Shown here one piece after another: positions 11,037 to 21,905 of a DNA stretch of 64,000 nucleotides. The stretch's first letter is position 1. The number at the start of each line of letters is the position of its first letter. The DNA is taken from NCBI GenBank assembly GCA_021234155.1, contig JAJEKV010000001.1:1-64000 (forward strand), read 5' to 3'. Position numbers and translations under genes: made by a program. Source of the stretch: Isoetes taiwanensis. Lineage: Eukaryota > Streptophyta > Lycopodiopsida > Isoetales > Isoetaceae. The notes beneath the pieces are model-generated. The model was not told the origin of the DNA and did not search any database. It worked only from the letters and a program-made list of their open reading frames with translations.

Positions 11037-11185
11037 GAAACCTCCCCAAGGTAACAAAGTTGGAAACCTCCCCAGGCTAGTTTGCCCGGAAAACTCCCAA
11101 GTTAGCGAAGTGGAAACCTCCCGGGCTTTGGGAAAGGCGGGGGGTTTCAAGTAGGAAAATTTGGGAGGTTTCAGTTTCTTGGGAC
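11037..11185. repeat. third block of the AAACCTCCCC / GGGGAGGTTT repeat
   Basis: GAAACCTCCCC-like words recur at 11037, 11070 and 11112, followed by inverted GGGGGGTTTC and GGGAGGTTTC words to 11170. The order matches the array at 7137-7415, so this appears to be a decayed copy of the same inverted family. Confidence 0.75.
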
Positions 11186-11319
11186 CCTAACCCCATTCGG
11201 GAGTATATAATTTGATCGTTCATGTACATTACATGTACATTCCATCTGGATAAATAGCTGTTTACATGTGTATGTACTCAAAGTACTTCAATGTAGATCA
11301 GTTCTAGTAATATGTCTGA

Positions 11320-14170
11320 CTATTGATATATGCTGAAACAGTTAGAGGCCCGATTAGTTTGAGACCGATATCATTGTTATGTGATTTATTTTCGAGCTTC
11401 AAAGTGCCAAAAACATCTTGGCGAGAAATTACACCACAGATCGAGGGTGCGCTTGTTTTCAAATTCTATTTGCATTGTGTCGAGGAAGCAATTTCTTATT
11501 CTTGATTCGGTTTCACCGGTTTTGGAGGTTCCAAAGAAAATTGAGGTGCAAGATGTGGCGAGGGAAAAGCGGTGATTGAAGGAAAAAGCAAAATCACTAT
11601 TCTAGCGGTGATCAGGTTGAGGAGGCCGGGCACCAGTCGCATGGTGACATTCAGTTATGACGAGGAACTTCGAGAGATTGAGGGAGCTAGGCTAAGGCCA
11701 CATCTTCAAAATTAAAGGCGGCAAAGCAGAAAATGTGACTCAAAAAGAAGAACTCCACGCCTAAAAGCCACGGAAGAAGATAATTGAAGCGGTAGAAACA
11801 AGTAAGAAAGCATTTTATTTCATTAATACGGCGGTGAGAAATCCATGACATCCTATGTTTCTGAGGTCCTAATGACGAGGAATATTCCGAGCATCAAGAT
11901 GTAAGCAGGATACTTTTAAGTTTGTGTCAAATATTGCCGACATAGCAAAGGACGCTGAATTTCGACAATGAGAAATCGGGGAGGTTGAGGCGAGGATCTG
12001 GACCTAATAAGAATCTGAGTGAGGAAACCAAAAAGTAGGGAAGGAAATGGATCTTGACTCAGAAAAGCGATGTCGTGAGCGGAAGAATGATCTCTGAGGT
12101 AACTTGATCTACATTTCTTACATTTTTTTACATCTAGTATCCAAGTTAAAAACTTTAAAATAATATGGATAGTAGTAGGCGAATGTAGATGATTTGTGTA
12201 AATGTCTTGGTCATTGAACCCGGCGCAATTCCGAATACGAGGCCATCACGATGCCTTCTTTGAACCGAATGATGAAGCTCAAGAAGGCAAGGATTTTCGG
12301 GATCTTTGCTGAAATGGAGTGTTATTTATTTGAACAAGATGTCTTTGGACATGGATGTGGGGAAATTTTCCAACGGCATGTGGATATGTATGCAGTCTTG
12401 GACTTTGAACTTGTTCATTTGTATGTGTAAGTCAAGTTAGTAATTGTATCCTTTTTCAACTTGTTATAGGTACTGCGACTCGTGTTCCGGATGATAAGAA
12501 GGCCGATGTCTAGTTCTCCCCGGACGACTTCATGGAATTTGCGGCATGGGCCAAGGCAGCCGAAAAAGATAAATCTATGGCGGCCTCCGGCGTGGAAGAG
12601 ATATTGTAAAGGTAGAAGCTCTTCTGAGGAGATAAATTGGCTGAAGTGCAGATGGATCATGATTCCAATGCTAAATAGAGTTCTTGAACATCACACTTTG
12701 GCCATCTTCAACATGGCACTTACTAAGAGTAAGAACACCATCAACATTCGGATCTCTTCAATTCTCGCCGGGATATTGGCGTTGACATGCTTGCACTTAA
12801 GAGGTATTTTGTATTTCACATCTCCTTTTATTAATATTTAGATTGGATACCATGTTAGCGACTTCTTTTCATTCATTTGCTACAAAATAGATGCGGTCTT
12901 TTGCAGGGCTCCATATCCTCACTATGGCAGCGGTTGTGTCGAGTGTCCCACTTTTTGAAGCATGGACAAAATCCTTCACGGTTGTGAAGATTCATAAGTG
13001 TCCACAAAGAAAGATGGGGATTCATGTGGCCTCTATGTTTGCGGCTTATCGCGAGAAGTTTGTAGACACAATCGTGTGTGGTAAAACTACCAATGTGAGT
13101 GTCTCACTTCTTTTGTCTTGCAAACAAATGGTTTTTAATACTTATCTTATATTATAATGTTGTGTAATGGATGGACCGCGCCCTAGATCGAACGGCAGAC
13201 ATTGGCTATTGATCGGACGACCCGCGATCAATCTAAAAGAAAAAGGCAAGCTCTCGGTAGAGCTATCGCGGCGTTTGTTTTTGGGTTTTCTAATCTTAGT
13301 ATTCTGTTGTGCTTTGGTTACAAAGGCCGGACCCTCGCGATTCTTTTGAGACACATTTTGTAATATTTTGTAGATTTGAGGCACGCATACAGGAGCGACA
13401 AGATCAATAAAAAATTATTGGCAAGAAAGTTCTTAAGGTCTTTTCTTACTTCAGATTGACTTTCGGGCTTCTAGCGGCGAGTTTCCAACAAGTGCTTCGA
13501 TGCTTCATACGTTGTATTTTTCCCCGCTTGCTTTTGCTCATATTAGATGGTCGACATTTGTGTATTGAAGACAAAAAAATAGGTAATAAATTCCTTCATA
13601 ACCACCTCTTGGATCATATTTTTAGGCACATATTTATGGAGGTTTTGATTTCTTAGATTTATAGTGCTTGCAAAGATACGGAATCAGCATGGATAGAGAA
13701 TTTTGGGTTTGCCCGATTTTTCCATTTGGCGGGTTGAAGGTCTAATAGAAGGACCTTGGCGAAAGTGTTGGAGCTCTAAACAATTCGATTTCCTTTCTAC
13801 TTTGCACTCTATCTCCGCCCTATATTGTACGATAGAAGTGGGCAAGCATTTGGGTTTGAAATCGAGAGGTTGAATGCAAGGGGAATCCTGCGAGGGATTG
13901 TTTGAATGGTAAGTGTTACGTGTATACCTTGATTGCTTAAATTTATTATGATTATTTGCAGTTCAACACTAGGTTAAAACCGAGGGGCCGGATAGAACTG
14001 CGGGCTATTTTCTTGCTCAATCTAAAGCGATCTCTCTCTTTGTCCTCGAATAACAAAAAGTCTGAATTCTTTGTTCCTATTTGCGAGAAGATTTATGCCA
14101 TTGCGCAAAATTGGAAGTGCATGCATAGAACCAATGGCCCATTTGGAGCAAGGTATTCTATTGATTTTTG
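11320..14170 (+). pseudogene. exon-like coding remnants, unrecognised protein
   Basis: Several plus-strand stretches read like exons in broken frames. One at 11640-12110 is Lys/Glu-rich, one at 12240-12430 includes FEQDVFGHGCGEIFQRHVD, others lie at 12482-12800 and 12891-13110, and one at 13962-14155 is preceded by TTATTTGCAG and ends GGAGCAAG|GTATTC. No family is recognised. The pieces lie on the same strand as the FCP1-like domain at 17.4 kb and may be parts of one large decayed gene. Confidence 0.4.
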
Positions 14171-14493
14171 TTAATTGGATAGAATAGCGTCTATTTATCT
14201 CAGCCATGGCCTATAAATGTGCGACCAAGTTACGATAATGGCATGCAATTGATGCATATTTCGCATTGTAAGACCTAATACACTAAGTTATTTCTTGAGG
14301 GCCATTTACCTCTAATCCATTATGTGTTTCAAGTAGGATCTTTGCTTAATAACTGAGAATCATACCCAAGAAGTACAAAATTCTAAGTTCTTCCCCGTCA
14401 TCCCGAAGTTCTTTGTTCCTATTTTCGAGAAGATTCATGGCATTTTAGAAAATTATACCTACATGCATAGAAACAATGGCTTTGTTGCAGCAA
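14058..14493 (+). repeat. duplicated exon-like segment
   Basis: About 95 bp at 14064-14158 and 14400-14496 encode related peptides: FFVPICEKIYAIAQNW..MHRTNGPFGAR in the first and FFVPIFEKIHGILENY..MHRNNGFVAAR in the second. Both end GCAAG followed by GT, a splice-donor-like site. The similarity is at protein level with many base changes, so the duplication is old. It supports the upstream region having been coding. Confidence 0.65.
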
Positions 14494-15120
14494 GGTTGGG
14501 TAAGAGAATATTGAACTTAATTTAAATTTCTAGCTTATTAATGTGGGAAGGGAGCTATCATGCATTTTTCCTATCGGTTGCGGGCATGTGCATAAATGAT
14601 GCACGGGATTGCTTTTCCGATGAATAGTCGGCTAATATCCCTCGGCATGCAACTATTTGTTGTTTTCTTGATTTCTATAACTTTTCAATGCCTTTACTTC
14701 AATTCAATTCAAACGTCCACTAAGAATTGTGGATTGTGCTATGCCAAGCCATCCTAAAACACAGGTATATTGAGTTAGTCTTGCATTTTTTGAAGCATCG
14801 CAGTGAGAATGTAATACAAAAAGCGGTCTGCAGGGCGGTGCGGGGAAAATTGTTCTTTCTCTAGCCATCGCAAACTTCCTTTTTAACAGACTTTAGTTTT
14901 CTTTTTCGACACCTTAGCGGTTTCAGCTCCCTACTGGTGTGGCAAGTTTCTTAGAGTATGCTATGACATGCATTGATCATGCTAGGGAATTAGACCTCTG
15001 TTCTTTGTGATGGTGATGGCATTGATAAATGGTGTTTTACCCTCGCAAGAAAAAAAAGAAAAAACGACTGGTTGGATTCCGGCTTAAAAAATTTGAAGGA
15101 AAGGATACGGCCCACTAATC

Positions 15121-15262
15121 AGGTTTGAATGTTTCTTCATGCCTATAGTTATAGTTAGAAAAGGAATTTTCCACGACCATGTTAAAAAATCAGGTTTGAA
15201 TGTTTCTTCATGTCTATAGTTATAGTTAGAAAAGGAATTTTCCACGACCATGTTCAAAGCAT
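15121..15262. repeat. tandem duplication, 71 bp x2
   Basis: CAGGTTTGAATGTTTCTTCA is repeated with its following sequence up to TTTTCCACGACCATGTT. The copies (about 15120-15190 and 15191-15261) differ at very few positions, so the duplication is recent. Confidence 0.9.
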
Positions 15263-16079
15263 AGACGGCTTTAGGTATAATGAGAAAACTTAATGCAAGG
15301 AAACATCCAAATATCCTGTTTTAAAAAAAGACTTTTGGAACATTTAGATTAACTTTGAAGTTCGTCAATGTCATCTTCATACTCCTGTGTTTCTCTCACG
15401 AATGTTCTGCTGCATTTATTGGCGATTCTAATTTTTGTTTTTGTGTCACAGGGGTGATCACCAAGGGCTCATGTCTCAAGAGGTGAGGTGCGATTACAAA
15501 AAGAATTGGTGCGGGTAATAAGGCTTGCGGGGCAATAAGGCTATGTAGAAGGTTCCTTGATTTTTTGAAGCAAGTATTATTTCAGGGCAGATGCCTTTCT
15601 TATTCAAAAGCAGAAAAACAAATTTGTGGTCTTTATTTGTGCATCTCAAATGATTAACATCTTCCTACCATAGACACAATTAATTGAAGCGACTTGAGAA
15701 GAGAGGGAATAGGCTGGCTAGATTATTCTAGACAATGCCATAACAAGGTAAATGTAATTTTAAAATTCCAAGAAAAGTGTATCTTGCATATCTGCATATT
15801 TGAAGTCTTTTTATGGCTATTGCAGGTCTAAGATATGTGGAATTGTGACCTTTATTGGCGCTTCAGTGCAGCAGATTCAAGAATATTTTCAAGTGAAATA
15901 TTCATTTTGACATGGTGAACAAAATAATGGCTACTGCGACAATGTATAACAATGCAACTACATGGGAGTCTTTGACTTATCTTATAGCCATTTTAAATGG
16001 CGTGTGGCAAATAACTTCGTTGTCTTGGTTGTTCATGGTTGGTTGCTTCATTGCCAACCAAAATGGGAAAACTAGGTAT

Positions 16080-16178
16080 ATCTGCATGGAATGTTATCGT
16101 TTCTAATAAACAACAATCTTGGACGAGTGACCCATGCATGGAATGTTATCGTTTCTAACAAACAACAATCTTGGATTA
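16080..16178. repeat. tandem duplication, ~52 bp x2
   Basis: GCATGGAATGTTATCGTTTC followed by TAA(T/C)AAACAACAATCTTGGA occurs at about 16084 and 16137. Near-identity points to a recent local duplication. Confidence 0.85.
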
Positions 16179-16884
16179 GCCAAGTAGAACATAGAACATA
16201 TGAACTTCTATCCATATGAAGCACTTGGTGATATCTTTTACAGTAGTTGATCCCAGTTAAAATGATATTTTCCAAATCTTCCATTGCCAGTCAAAGATAT
16301 GCTTGGTATGCAAACACATATGTATATAGATATAGAATGTATTACGATCATTTATATAGTATAAAGAGCTTTGGCCTCCATTTGCGGGGTAATTGGTTTG
16401 AGCCTCCGCTCATATTATCTTTTGCATTTGTTCATACAAAATTCTCATGCTATAACACCACAAAAAAGTTAAGTCTGAGTCACAAGGCACTATTATTGTG
16501 GGCTATATTTCGGTATATTTTGGCATATCCGGGGTTCCATCAATGTTTGCTTTGAGTTTCTTTGTTGCTATATGAACGAGTGCCAATAATATATTTGATT
16601 AGGAACCATGAGATTATGTTTTAGCTTTGCATTCAACTGCTTTTGCAAACCACGTAATTTAACATGTTTGCTTCTCACATCACACTCAAAATGCCATGGA
16701 CAAAGCCCATTTTATGGATCACCTCAGGAGTTATGTACATGGTATAACAACATGAAATAGTTTAGGAACTTCTTGCTATTCACCTACATACATCAACAAC
16801 TAATTGGCAATTGTTGTTGGTGATGGTTATAATGACAAGGGCTATCCCATTGCACTATGCCCATGGAAACTTGCTAGCAACTAA

Positions 16885-17083
16885 TCCCCAACAAGGCTAG
16901 GCACTATTACTTTTAAAATAATAACCTATAATATCACAGAGTATCTCACTTTATATATGCACACAAGAATAACAAAAATAAGAATTACGGAGCGAGCATA
17001 TTTTAGCCACGTTTTTTTCATTGCGGCCCAAACTATTTATATGCTCTCAACTTATGCCCAGCAACGCTGGGCACCATTACTAG
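16885..17083 (+). mobile_element. Helitron 3' terminus (left end not located)
   Basis: At 17055-17083 the sequence has a perfect 8 bp stem, TGCCCAGC-AAC-GCTGGGCA, followed 6 bases later by CTAG and then T. This is the arrangement of a plant Helitron 3' end: hairpin, short spacer, CTRR, host T. About 41 bp to the end matches the minus-strand Helitron end at 45352 at all but a few positions. A decayed second hairpin (CCCCAACAAGGCTAGGCACTATTACT) lies about 165 bp upstream. The 5' TC end was not recognised, so the size is unknown. The end lies 28 bp before an exon of the FCP1-like relic, so the element probably sits in an intron. Confidence 0.75.
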
Positions 17084-17111
17084 TTATGTAAGTATTGTTG
17101 TCACATTTGCA

Positions 17112-17232
17112 GATTACCCGAAACTGGTTCTTGACAAAGTATGCATCTGATCGTCGTGATGTTCTCACCCGAGCACTACTTCAGGAGTTAGACCACATTC
17201 ACATCGCACCCGAAACTATTAGACCACCTGGT
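17112..17232 (+). pseudogene. exon upstream of the FCP1-like domain (copy A)
   Basis: A CACATTTGCAG acceptor precedes an open stretch encoding ITRNWFLTKYASDRRDVLTR and an amphipathic continuation. It ends CACCTG|GTACTA, a possible donor. It lies about 160 bp before the next acceptor and the FCP1-like exon, on the same strand. The peptide itself was not recognised. Confidence 0.45.
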
Positions 17233-17388
17233 ACTAATAAATGTGGCTGAGAAACAGCCTCTCCCTATTGTCAATGCTAAACACTATTTGATTATAAAAT
17301 ACACATTTTTTCATTGAATTTGAATACAATCTCTTTTTATTCAACTCCACCATACTTTATTGATAAATTGCATGTTCTTTCATATCAG

Positions 17389-18016
17389 GTGTACCGAAAA
17401 GGTTGATAGTGTTTGATATCAATAATGTTTTGGCAAAACAAATACATAGGACTTTGGTATCAGATGATCAGCTAGTTGGAAATTATGACATAATAGGCAA
17501 GAAAGTGTTGTTTTTAAGGCCCCACCTAGACGAATTCCTGGAATTTGTATTTGAACACTTTGAAGTAGGAATATGGTCATCAATAGCTCCATGGAACCTA
17601 TCAAGAGTAGTGGATAAAATCTTCACAATGACGCTTGGATAAGGGACTTAAGGTTCACCTTTGATGGAAGCCCTTTGTTTGGAGCTGCCTTTTGGGATTG
17701 CGATGAAGTGAAGATAAACCTTTGTATCTGAAGCCAATTGAGTTTATATACGAGAAGTATCCAGACAGGAATGACAGCAACACACTAATAGTAGACGACT
17801 CCGAGTACAAGATGCTTTTCAATCCCAATGAAAATTGCATATGCCCACCTTCATGGCGGGGAAAGTGATGTTGAAGACACGGGTCTCTTGACGCTTACGA
17901 AACCATGGCTAGAGGGTTTGTTGATAGCACCGGACACGCAGCGGTATGTGAAGCGTAATCCTTTACATAATCCATCCGATGTACTAACAACATTTGTTTG
18001 GAGGCAAATGCTTTGA
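17389..18016 (+). pseudogene. FCP1/NIF-type (HAD) phosphatase domain, degenerate, copy A
   Basis: The exon starts after TTTCATATCAG. It encodes LIVFDINNVLA in place of the HAD motif I (DxDx[TV]), then RPHLDEFLEFVFEHFEVGIW-SS (motif II region), and LIVDDSEYKMLFNPNENCIC (motif III DD). FCP1/NIF phosphatases use the two motif I aspartates to dephosphorylate phosphoserine, for example on RNA polymerase II. Here the second aspartate is Asn, so catalysis is doubtful. Frame changes near 17630, 17715 and 17870 split the domain into at least four segments. The last piece ends RQML and a TGA at 18014-18016. Two related copies lie at 28334-28960 and 35814-36440. Confidence 0.8.
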
Positions 18017-18019
18017 GGA

Positions 18020-18330
18020 GGGCTCTGAGGGATTGAGATGATGGCATGTCGAGCTATGGACAAAGCTGCAAAGAAAGTAACATATTAAAACAACGAGAAT
18101 AGTATGTCTTGGCTTCACATCGGCTATGACCAGATTTTGAATGTAAATTAATGTTAATATAAAACATGAACAATAGACTTGTATATATTGGCATCATATA
18201 TCGATATGACCGGGTTGTATATCTTGTGATATGTAATACAAGAGTTTTTGTCTCCATACATGTTCCACTTTACGCTTTGTTTCATGAATCAAAAGAAAAG
18301 CTATTGATATCCATTATAATGAGAACAAGT
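18020..18330. other. AT-rich spacer, nothing recognised
   Basis: The downstream flank of the FCP1-like exon contains only short open frames and ATAT-rich words such as TGTATATATTGGCATCATATATC. No polyadenylation signal is assigned with confidence. Confidence 0.4.
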
Positions 18331-18331
18331 T

Positions 18332-18880
18332 CACGAGACTAGTTTAACTTCTTCATGCAACAATTGATGAACATTTTGTACTTTTCGATATACATTGTGC
18401 TTGGAAAGAAGATATTGTGTGATACTGAAATTTAAGTATCAAAATGCACTTGATTAAAAATAAGTAAATAAGAAAAAACTTGCGACAATCGACTAGTTTT
18501 CTCAACATAACACGAGACTAGTTTAACTTCTTCATGCAACAATTGATAAACATTTTGTACTTTCGATATACATTGTGCTTGGAAGCGAGAAGATATTGTG
18601 TGATCTTGAAATTTAAGTATCAAAATGCACATCGATTAAAAAATAAGTAAATAAGAAAAACTTGCAAACAATCGACTAGTTTTCTCAACATAACCTGAGA
18701 CTAGTTTAACTTCTTCATGCAACAATTGATAAACATTTTGTACTTTTCGATATACATTTTTCTTGGTCCGAAGAAGATATTACAGGATCTTTGAAATTGA
18801 AGTATCAAAATGCACTTGATAAAAATAAGTAAATAACAAAAAACTTACAAACAATCGACTAGTTTTCTCAACATAACAGA
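18332..18880. repeat. tandem satellite-like repeat, ~180 bp x3
   Basis: Units begin CACGAGACTAGTTTAACTTC at 18332 and 18511, and CCTGAGACTAGTTTAAC at about 18693. Each runs through ACATTTTGTACTTTTCGATA, GAAATTTAAGTATCAAAATG and CGACTAGTTTTCTCAACATA. Length variation is a few bases per unit. The unit length is nucleosome-sized, as for many plant satellites, but only three copies are present. Confidence 0.9.
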
Positions 18881-19139
18881 AGATGATGGCAAATATGAAA
18901 GTTCCTTTGTACGAACTTAGTCATGTGCACTCAACAATCTCGGTAGGCTTGATATAAGCATGTCATGCACCTCTCGTGTGATCATATATCTTTGCATGCG
19001 TGCCCCCTTCAACTTATGCTTGACCTCTTTGCATCATGAACTTTGCTCCAATTCTGATTTAATTTGGTACCAATACTATTTTGTCATCCAAACAACTTGT
19101 ACTTGTGCTTTGTGCCTTGTAGTTGATAGTAATGACCAG

Positions 19140-20752
19140 CTATAACCCTGTCACCAAAGCAAGCATTCTATTTCCATAGTCGTCAATCACATCTTCACGA
19201 AGAATATGCATCTCCTTCACGCATAGGAGGGATGAAGTATGGAACATTTTCATGATTCCTGGGGCAGCAAAAGATGCAAATATGTCTCCAATTTGGAGTA
19301 CATCGGATAGTTCTTGCTCATCGGTGCATAAAAACCAACTAGCTCTTCTTGTTCGTCGACTGGGCGAACTAGGCTCCAGATTTGTGTCGACTTCCATAAC
19401 ACAATGCTCGAGATTCTCACATTCTCCCCATCTGAAATTCAAGCAACCATTGCAAAAACATGATAGGGATCTATACATGACAAGTGTTGGGTCATTTGGA
19501 TTAATAGCGGACACACAATGTATAGCTAGAGTACCGAGGGCAATGTCTCACAATCGAGCGAGGGTCCCTGTTAATGTCTTACGCCATCACCTCCCATATA
19601 ACTCTGTCCATTTTGCACTTCTTTTGTCTCAACAAAGTGCAAGCGAGTTGGCACCCAAAATCGAACACTATTCTCTTTCCTTTGCTCGTACGCTGGAACC
19701 TTTTCTCCAAAGCGACACGCCCATCATGTTCTCCTTTTCCATGGCACGAGCCAAAATAATTCCATTGCATCCTAATTTTATACTGTTATAATATTGGGCC
19801 ACATTCAAATAAAAGGCTCGAGAACACTTAAAGAAAGAAAAGACACCCATCAGACCACATGACATGGTATTTGATGTGGCCAAAACCTTTTGCATCATCC
19901 AAATATGGTGCTTCTTGAGTGCAGACTGAACAAAGCACCATGCTTCATAACATGAGAAACATACAAATGAGCAGTTTTTTTCAGCTCGCCATTGACTTTC
20001 ATCATGGTTATATGCAGAATAGTTATCGGTCATTGTTCCAAATGCTTTCGGATTTGAACCTCCCCGAATGGCGCAAAGTGTAGTTCTCTGCAAAGTCCAT
20101 TCCCGACAAAAGCGAATCATCCCTCAAATTTTGCAGCGATTTCTGAATTGTTTGCTCGCCCGCCAACTTCTTTGAAAAGTTGTGAATAGTGAACTTTGTA
20201 AGGTCTTTGAAACATCTTGTCAAGCAATGTACACGGAGTCCCGCTTTGTTAGTAACAAGCTTCAACCTCCTTGAAGTGCCGGCTTTGGAAGGTTCGTTCA
20301 CGTGCTTTGTAAACTTGCCATTCAATGTTCTCATTCTGCGACTCTTTCTCCTTAGGACAGATTTGAATATTTTTCGATTGCCACGATTACGGCACTCTCC
20401 CTTGATCTGATCCAAACTATGCCACTCTTCGCCTTCCTTATCACAGATAGTAGCTCTCCACATAGCACCAACATTTTGAAATGTTTTAGAAGGAGCTTGG
20501 CGGGCGCCATTGTTCTCATCTGCTGCACAAACACCACAAGAACATGTACGGTTGGCATGAAATTTGCTTCTCGGGACGCTAAAAGCTTTCTGTATAGATC
20601 GACTTGTTCATGCTTCCGCAAAGCGGCATGTGTTCCTCTCTTTCAACCTTCTCACACACGAGGCTTAAGCAGCTCGAACTTTTCGATGCTAATCTTCACT
20701 TCAGGATGTTCATCTTTGAACATCTCATACAATTCACTCCATAAGGAAAAAA
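19140..20752 (-). pseudogene. transposase-like gene (DFAENY/HGKGEHDG family), main body
   Basis: Minus-strand pieces, in order: LYEMFKDEHPEVKISIEKFE (about 20740-20680), a Cys-rich segment CHANRTCSCGVCAADENNG (20560-20500), FKDLTKFTIHNFSKKL then LLSGMDFAENYTLRHSG (20240-20060), NYFGSCHGKGEHDGRVALEK (19765-19700), and SLSCFCNGCLNFRWGECEN (about 19470-19400). An acidic tail follows, ending at 19140. This motif order is that of a widespread transposon-derived family with a DDE-like core: aspartate in DFAENY, HGKG..DG, and a C-terminal Cys cluster. Frameshifts near 20100 and 19770 break it. I know the family by motif only and give no name. Confidence 0.7.
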
Positions 20753-20759
20753 AGCGGCA

Positions 20760-21240
20760 TGTATAAGTAAGTTATAAATTAGAACTACTTACTTAATTCA
20801 AAGATGTTGCGAGACATTGCATTAGTTCTATGGCACTTTCGGATCATGATTTGATATACATTCAACTACTATACCACACCATCATACATACCACAGTACA
20901 TGATATGTATAAATGTATAAATAATGTACTCCAAAGAGTTCGGATGTACATAAAAAAAACTCAATATGTAATCAGGTCCTGAGGCGGTATCAACAGTATT
21001 TACAGATGTATGTATTTCATACTTTTCTTATGGAAGGAAGTACATTTAAATACTTTTATGTATCACCCTATCTTTAAAGACTATCTTGAGATCAGGAAGG
21101 CTTAAAATGTACTATAATGTACTTGGGAACTACAAAAAGCAAGACTATAATAACACAGCCTGACTTTCAACACATTTTCCGCCTTATGCCACATTGGATG
21201 TAGCGGAAGTACATCCAAGTACTTTTCTTGTTAAACATAG
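20760..21240. other. AT-rich stretch between two parts of the transposase-like gene
   Basis: It lies between N-terminal and core coding pieces of the minus-strand gene and is rich in TGTAC/GTACA words (GTACATCCAAGTACTTTT, AAATGTACTATAATGTACTT). It may be an intron or a small insertion. No exon was identified. Confidence 0.45.
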
Positions 21241-21905
21241 CTCATTCAGTACCTCCAAGTGTAAAAATATAATTATTGTAGTTGGATGTACTACAATGTA
21301 TATCAGATACATCCCTTACATGGAATGCAAATAGGATTACTAAACTTATCCAGGATGCACATAAGCTAGCTTCTATCAAGCTTGCAAGAAAGAGGATTAA
21401 AAGACTTAAAACTGACCTGGGGCATGTCCAAAAACTGGATTGGAAGTGTCCTTTTCTTCCTGACATCCTTGTACTTTGGAGAAGTTTTTGTGTGCTGGGT
21501 TAACCAAAACTCATTTACCAACTGTTTGGTTGATTAGGAAGCATGCGCAGGTTGCCTTCTGCCCGGTGCCCACATATTAGCACCGATAATGACATCCGCT
21601 TTCTTCTAATTGCAGCTTTTGTGAGGTTTCTTGCTTGCACTTGAAGAACCTTTTTGCCTGAGTTTTCCATTCTCACCAACAATCATTGATAACAGGGAAT
21701 GCTTAGCTGCTAATTTATCATTGCTATTTGCTTGTTTCACTTCCTGCAGACCTTCACGGATATTTTTTAGCATAGTATCCTTGAATTGCTTATTTGGATT
21801 TCCAATGGCAAGTTCAAAAAGAAGTGCAGCCTTTCATCGAGCAGTTTTCACTTCTAAAGCTCTCCTTCATGCACGGGGACGTAAATCTTGAACCCGATCA
21901 TATAT
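21240..21905 (-). pseudogene. N-terminal part of the transposase-like gene
   Basis: Minus-strand frames read ALLFELAIGNPNKQFKDTML, then NIREGLQEVKQANSNDKLAA and further Lys/Ser-rich sequence, then LVNEFWLTQHTKTSPKYKDV at about 21530-21450. The FW..(H)T..SP..KDV element commonly lies between the Lys/Gln-rich head and the core in this transposon family. It is collinear with 19140-20752. In-frame stops occur at several points, so the gene is not functional as read. Confidence 0.55.

Larger units (their letters stand above)
14497..16884. other. intronic or intergenic region, no gene recognised
   Basis: No protein family is seen. The stretch holds two young tandem duplications (listed separately), mixed AT-rich DNA, and small unsupported frames at 15912-16106 and 16247-16555. 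Part of it may be Helitron interior belonging to the terminus at 17083. Confidence 0.45.
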
